Positions 60,978 through 64,000 of a stretch of DNA of 64,000 nucleotides are shown here, in pieces. Source of the stretch: CAXXOK01 sp964640955 (lineage in GTDB: Bacteria > Bacillota > Clostridia > Christensenellales > Aristaeellaceae); NCBI GenBank assembly GCA_964640955.1, contig CAZXJI010000001.1, positions 186,001 to 250,000 on the forward strand, given 5' to 3'. The position numbers and the translations under genes are program-made. The stretch's first letter is position 1. Each line of letters begins with the position of its first letter. A model generated the notes under the pieces. It was given only the letters and a program-made list of their open reading frames with translations, was not told where the DNA came from and made no database searches.

Positions 60978-62363
60978 ATGTCCATACTCGCCGCCTACGC
61001 CGTGCCGCACCCGCCCATCATCATTCCGGAGGTCGGCCGCGGGGAAGAAAAGAAGATCGCCCGCACCGCCCGCGCGTACGCCGAGGTCATGCGCCGCGCG
61101 GCGGCGCACGAACCGGAAGTGATCGTGATCAGCAGCCCGCACGCGACGATGTACGCCGATTACTTCCACATTTCGCCGGGCACGGAGGCTTCGGGAAGCC
61201 TCGCGCAGTTCCGCGCGCCGTCCGCGTCCCGCCGGGTGCGCTACGACCGGGAGCTTGTGCGCGCCATCGAAGAGGAAGCGGCCGGCGCATCCCTCCCGGC
61301 GGGTACCATGGGCGAACGGGAAAAAGCCCTCGACCACGGCACGCTGATCCCGCTGCTCTTTCTGGCCAAAACGGGTTGCGACTGCCCCGTGGTGCGCATC
61401 GGGCTTTCCGGGCTCTCCCCGCTCGCGCATTACCGCCTCGGGCAATGCATAGCCCGGGCGGCCGAGGCGCTGGGCCGCCGCGCCGTATACGTTGCCAGCG
61501 GCGACCTTTCCCATCGGCTCAAGGCCGACGGCCCGTACGGCTTCGCGCCGGAGGGGCCGGCGTTCGACAAGCAGATTACCGAAGCGTTCGCTTCGGGCGA
61601 CTTTCTGAAGCTTTTGTCCATCTCCCCCGACCTGGCCGAGGCCGCCGGGGAATGCGGCTGGCGCTCCTTCGCCATGATGGCCGGGGCGCTCGACCGCCGG
61701 GCGGTGAAGGCGGAATTGCTTTCCTACGAGGGCACCTTCGGCGTGGGCTACGGCGTGGCGGCCTTCGAAGACGCCGGCGGGAGCCCGGCGCGCGACTTCG
61801 GCAGACGTTTCGAGGCGGCCCGGCGGCAGACGCTGACCGACGAGCGCGCCAAAGAGGATGCGTACGTGCGGCTGGCCCGGCTGAGTCTGGAAACCCGCGT
61901 ACGCACGGGCAAGCGCGCCGCGCGGCCCGGCGGGCTGCCTGCGGAGCTTACGGATACGCGCACGGGCGCGTTCGTATCGCTCAAAAAGGACGGACAGCTG
62001 CGCGGGTGCATCGGCACCATCTCCCCCACGGCGGCGTGCCTGGCCGACGAAATACTGCAAAACGCCGTTTCCGCGGGGCTCAACGACCCGCGCTTCGATC
62101 CCGTCACGGAGGAGGAGCTTGCCGAGCTCACCTACAGCGTGGACGTGCTGGGCGCGGCGGAGCCCGTCGCCTCCGAAAGCGAACTCGACCCGAAGCGATA
62201 CGGCGTCATCGTGGAGTGCGGCGGTCGCCGCGGGCTGCTCCTACCCGATCTGGCGGGCGTGGACACGGTAAGCGAGCAAGTGTCCATCGCGCGGCACAAG
62301 GCGGGTATCCGCGAGGACGAGTCCGTGCGCCTCTCCCGCTTCGAGGTGGTGAGGCACCGTTGA
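60978..62363 (+). CDS. AmmeMemoRadiSam system fusion protein: Memo (LigB-like) plus AMMECR1
   Basis: A 461-residue fusion. Residues 1-270 are a Memo-type class III extradiol-dioxygenase-like domain with candidate metal or active residues His11 (VPHPP), His55 (SPHA), Asp119-His120 (DHGT) and His179 (DLSH). Residues about 290-461 are an AMMECR1 domain (FVSLKKDGQLRGCIGTI). In human cells these are separate proteins. The fusion with a radical SAM partner is conserved in anaerobes as the AmmeMemoRadiSam system, whose reaction is not established. The ATG was chosen nine bases after AAAGGGG. Its stop overlaps the radical SAM start. Confidence 0.93.
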   Translation: MSILAAYAVPHPPIIIPEVGRGEEKKIARTARAYAEVMRRAAAHEPEVIVISSPHATMYADYFHISPGTEASGSLAQFRAPSASRRVRYDRELVRAIEEEAAGASLPAGTMGEREKALDHGTLIPLLFLAKTGCDCPVVRIGLSGLSPLAHYRLGQCIARAAEALGRRAVYVASGDLSHRLKADGPYGFAPEGPAFDKQITEAFASGDFLKLLSISPDLAEAAGECGWRSFAMMAGALDRRAVKAELLSYEGTFGVGYGVAAFEDAGGSPARDFGRRFEAARRQTLTDERAKEDAYVRLARLSLETRVRTGKRAARPGGLPAELTDTRTGAFVSLKKDGQLRGCIGTISPTAACLADEILQNAVSAGLNDPRFDPVTEEELAELTYSVDVLGAAEPVASESELDPKRYGVIVECGGRRGLLLPDLAGVDTVSEQVSIARHKAGIREDESVRLSRFEVVRHR

Positions 62364-63178
62364 AGTGTCCCATTTGCCCGCGCCGGTGCGACCTAACCGA
62401 GGGGCAGACCGGCTTTTGCCGCGCGCGCAAAAACGTGGCGGGAACGATCACGTGCGATAACTACGGAAAGCTGACCGCGCTTGCGCTGGACCCGATCGAA
62501 AAAAAACCGCTCATGCGCTTCCACCCCGGCTCGTTCATCCTCTCCGCGGGCAGCTACGGCTGCAACCTGCGCTGCCCCTTCTGCCAGAACAGCGACATCA
62601 GCATGGCGGACGGGCGCTGCCAGACGACGGACGTTTCCCCCGGGGAGCTGGTGGACAAGGCGCTGGCGCTCCGATCGCGGGGCAACATCGGCATCGCCTA
62701 CACCTACAACGAGCCGCTCGTCGGCTACGAGTACGTGTGGGACTGCGCCGCGCTCGCCCGCGAAGCCGGGCTGGTGAACGCGCTGGTGACCAACGGCTAC
62801 GTATGCGAGGCGCCGCTTCGCGCCCTGCTGCCGCTGATCGACGCCATGAACATCGACCTCAAGGGCTTCACGCAGGATTTTTACGCCTTCGTCGGCGGCA
62901 ATCTGGAAACGGTCAAGACCGCCATCCGCCTTTCGGCGGCGCAATGCCACGTGGAGGTGACCACCCTGATCATTCCGGGGCTCAACGATTCGCCCGACGC
63001 CATGGAGGCGGAAGCCAAGTGGCTGGCCTCCGTCAATCCGGAGATACCGCTGCACATCAGCCGCTTTTTCCCGCGCTACCGGCTGCTCGACCGGCCCCCC
63101 ACGCCGGTGTCGACCATCCTGCACCTGCAGAACGTCGCGGCCGGGCACCTGCGCTACGTGTACACCGGCAACTGCTGA
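62360..63178 (+). CDS. amrS: AmmeMemoRadiSam system radical SAM enzyme (AmrS)
   Basis: A 272-residue radical SAM enzyme. CNLRCPFC (Cys68, 72, 75) holds the [4Fe-4S] cluster; an additional N-terminal CPICPRRC and GFCRARKN region is typical of AmrS and PFL-activase-like enzymes. The start is TTG, overlapping the upstream stop (TTGA), so it is translationally coupled to the fusion protein. Substrate is unknown. A strong terminator follows. Confidence 0.94.
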   Translation: MKCPICPRRCDLTEGQTGFCRARKNVAGTITCDNYGKLTALALDPIEKKPLMRFHPGSFILSAGSYGCNLRCPFCQNSDISMADGRCQTTDVSPGELVDKALALRSRGNIGIAYTYNEPLVGYEYVWDCAALAREAGLVNALVTNGYVCEAPLRALLPLIDAMNIDLKGFTQDFYAFVGGNLETVKTAIRLSAAQCHVEVTTLIIPGLNDSPDAMEAEAKWLASVNPEIPLHISRFFPRYRLLDRPPTPVSTILHLQNVAAGHLRYVYTGNC

Positions 63179-63193
63179 CCCCGATCGACCCCG

Positions 63194-63228
63194 ACGGCCT
63201 CCGCGTTGCCATGCGCGGAGGCCGTTTT
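63194..63228 (+). terminator. Terminator after amrS
   Basis: ACGGCCTCCGCG pairs exactly with CGCGGAGGCCGT and is followed by TTT. It lies between amrS and the convergent PNPOx-family gene. Confidence 0.85.
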
Positions 63229-63233
63229 GATGT

Positions 63234-63698
63234 TTACAGGTGCTCCTTGCCGGTCATCTCGCTTACGTCCAGCCGAAGCACGGTCACGCTTTCCGCTTCC
63301 GCGTCGGTTATCGTGTCCCCGTCCCCGCCGTACTGAGTCAGCAGCAGGGTAAGCGCCTCCCTTTTCTCCGCAAGCTCCGTCACCGTGCGCACGACGCCTC
63401 GGCCCATCACGCTGCTGTACAGAAAGGTAAAATCGCATCCTTTCGACCCACGCCGAAGCTCGTGGTGCGTGTCCAGCTCGAAGCCGACGTTCGGGGACTG
63501 CGCAAGCAGGGTCAGCTTACGGCCCTCTCTGGCGCAGTGGAAATAGAAAACGCCCTTCCCCTCCGCCTTGTAACCGAAATTCAGCGGCACAACGTACGCG
63601 CCGTCCCCGTCCCGGATGCCCAGCCGGCAACAGTCGCAGGCGCGGATGATCTCGGTCAGCCGGTGGGGGTCGGTCACTTCCCGGTCTTTTCTGCGCAC
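63234..63698 (-). CDS. Pyridoxamine 5'-phosphate oxidase family flavoprotein (NimA-like)
   Basis: A 154-residue split-barrel protein. RRKDREV, CRLGIRDGDGAYVVPLNFGY, VFYFHCAREGRKL and SVMGRGVVR are the pattern of NimA-like FMN/haem-binding proteins common in anaerobes. The substrate is unknown; nitroimidazole or flavin reduction has been proposed for relatives. The start is GTG after AAGGAGGGA. Confidence 0.9.
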   Translation of the reverse strand: MRRKDREVTDPHRLTEIIRACDCCRLGIRDGDGAYVVPLNFGYKAEGKGVFYFHCAREGRKLTLLAQSPNVGFELDTHHELRRGSKGCDFTFLYSSVMGRGVVRTVTELAEKREALTLLLTQYGGDGDTITDAEAESVTVLRLDVSEMTGKEHL

Positions 63699-63728
63699 TT
63701 GTATCCCTCCTTCAGGTTTGCCGGTTCT

Positions 63729-64000
63729 TCAGCCTTCGGTCTGTTCCTCCGCTTCGCCCTGCCTGCCGCCGATGTCCCCGCGCGCCTTCAGGTCGCTGAG
63801 GATTTCGGCGTAGCGCTTTTCGTCGATGCGGAATTTTTTCATGTAGATCACATACCCCGCGACGATGACGATCAGCGGCAGGATGAGCATGGACGCCTTC
63901 ATGGTGGTAATGCCCTGCGCCGTCACGGCGTCGGGCGTAGGCGCGGCGTTGATGCCGGAAACGATCAGCGTTACGCCCAGCACGCCGTTGGCGATGGCTC
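63729..64000 (-). CDS. GPH-family sugar:cation symporter, C-terminal end (cut by window end)
   Basis: The last 90 residues of a membrane transporter, open to the window edge. Two membrane segments are followed by the cytoplasmic tail FRIDEKRYAEILSDLKARGD, which matches the end of glycoside-pentoside-hexuronide:cation symporters (MelB-like, MFS). The final 15 residues are acidic and Gln-rich. The sugar cannot be told from this part. Confidence 0.75.
   Translation of the reverse strand, partial: AIANGVLGVTLIVSGINAAPTPDAVTAQGITTMKASMLILPLIVIVAGYVIYMKKFRIDEKRYAEILSDLKARGDIGGRQGEAEEQTEG

Overview
The window is GC-rich DNA of a low-oxygen Firmicute, most likely a Clostridia member of the Christensenellales/Oscillospirales type. 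This is inferred from Firmicutes gene orders (rpmH-rnpA-yidD-yidC-jag, tig-clpP-clpX-lon-engB, asp23-DAK2-recG, nfeD-floA), a Rex redox regulator, a Na+-type V-ATPase, strong AGGAGG ribosome binding sites and TTGACA/TATAAT promoters. It looks like ordinary chromosome: no transposase, phage gene, CRISPR array, tRNA or rRNA was found. Most genes are on the minus strand.

Layout. 1-304 is the end of a phosphofructokinase, followed by a gene-free stretch rich in perfect inverted repeats. 828-4105 (minus) holds a fucose-isomerase-like enzyme and a secreted acidic protein. 4210-9404 (minus) is an apparent operon rex - vanW - DUF4180 - capF - capG, the last two being enzymes of UDP-N-acetyl-L-fucosamine synthesis. 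9604-12303 (minus) is the rpmH/rnpA/yidD/yidC/jag block. 12575-16459 holds trmO, a methyltransferase and an ABC exporter pair. 16608-25802 (minus) is upp followed by a complete nine-gene V-type ATPase operon whose rotor subunit carries the Na+-binding signature.

26131-34775 holds an AraC/GyrI regulator, a GntR-ABC export module (plus), a D-lactate dehydrogenase coupled to a TspO-like membrane protein, a HEAT protein, a zinc-ribbon protein and a WYL regulator whose gene is flanked by two near-identical operator-like motifs. 35085-38105 (plus) is a polar amino-acid ABC transporter with a hairpin in its leader and three TGCATAA motifs upstream. 38845-41950 (minus) is nfeD - floA - a single-span low-complexity protein - an orphan LytTR response regulator. 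42044-48278 (minus) holds tandem uracil-DNA glycosylases, trmL, recG, a DAK2 kinase and an Asp23 protein. 48632-50473 is a large membrane protein with Gly/Met-rich repeats.

50556-58700 (minus) contains an acetyltransferase and the engB-lon-clpX-clpP-tig proteostasis cluster, with a group of three hairpins between clpX and lon. 58933-63178 holds an ArsR regulator with a thioredoxin-like protein, a multi-span membrane protein (minus), a DUF3783 protein, and a Memo-AMMECR1 fusion coupled to its radical SAM partner. The window ends with a PNPOx-family flavoprotein and the C-terminus of a GPH-type sugar symporter.

Functionally the window combines an anaerobic energy set (PFK, Rex, D-LDH, Na+ V-ATPase), translation and protein quality control, envelope-related genes, and one conserved but poorly understood system (AmmeMemoRadiSam).
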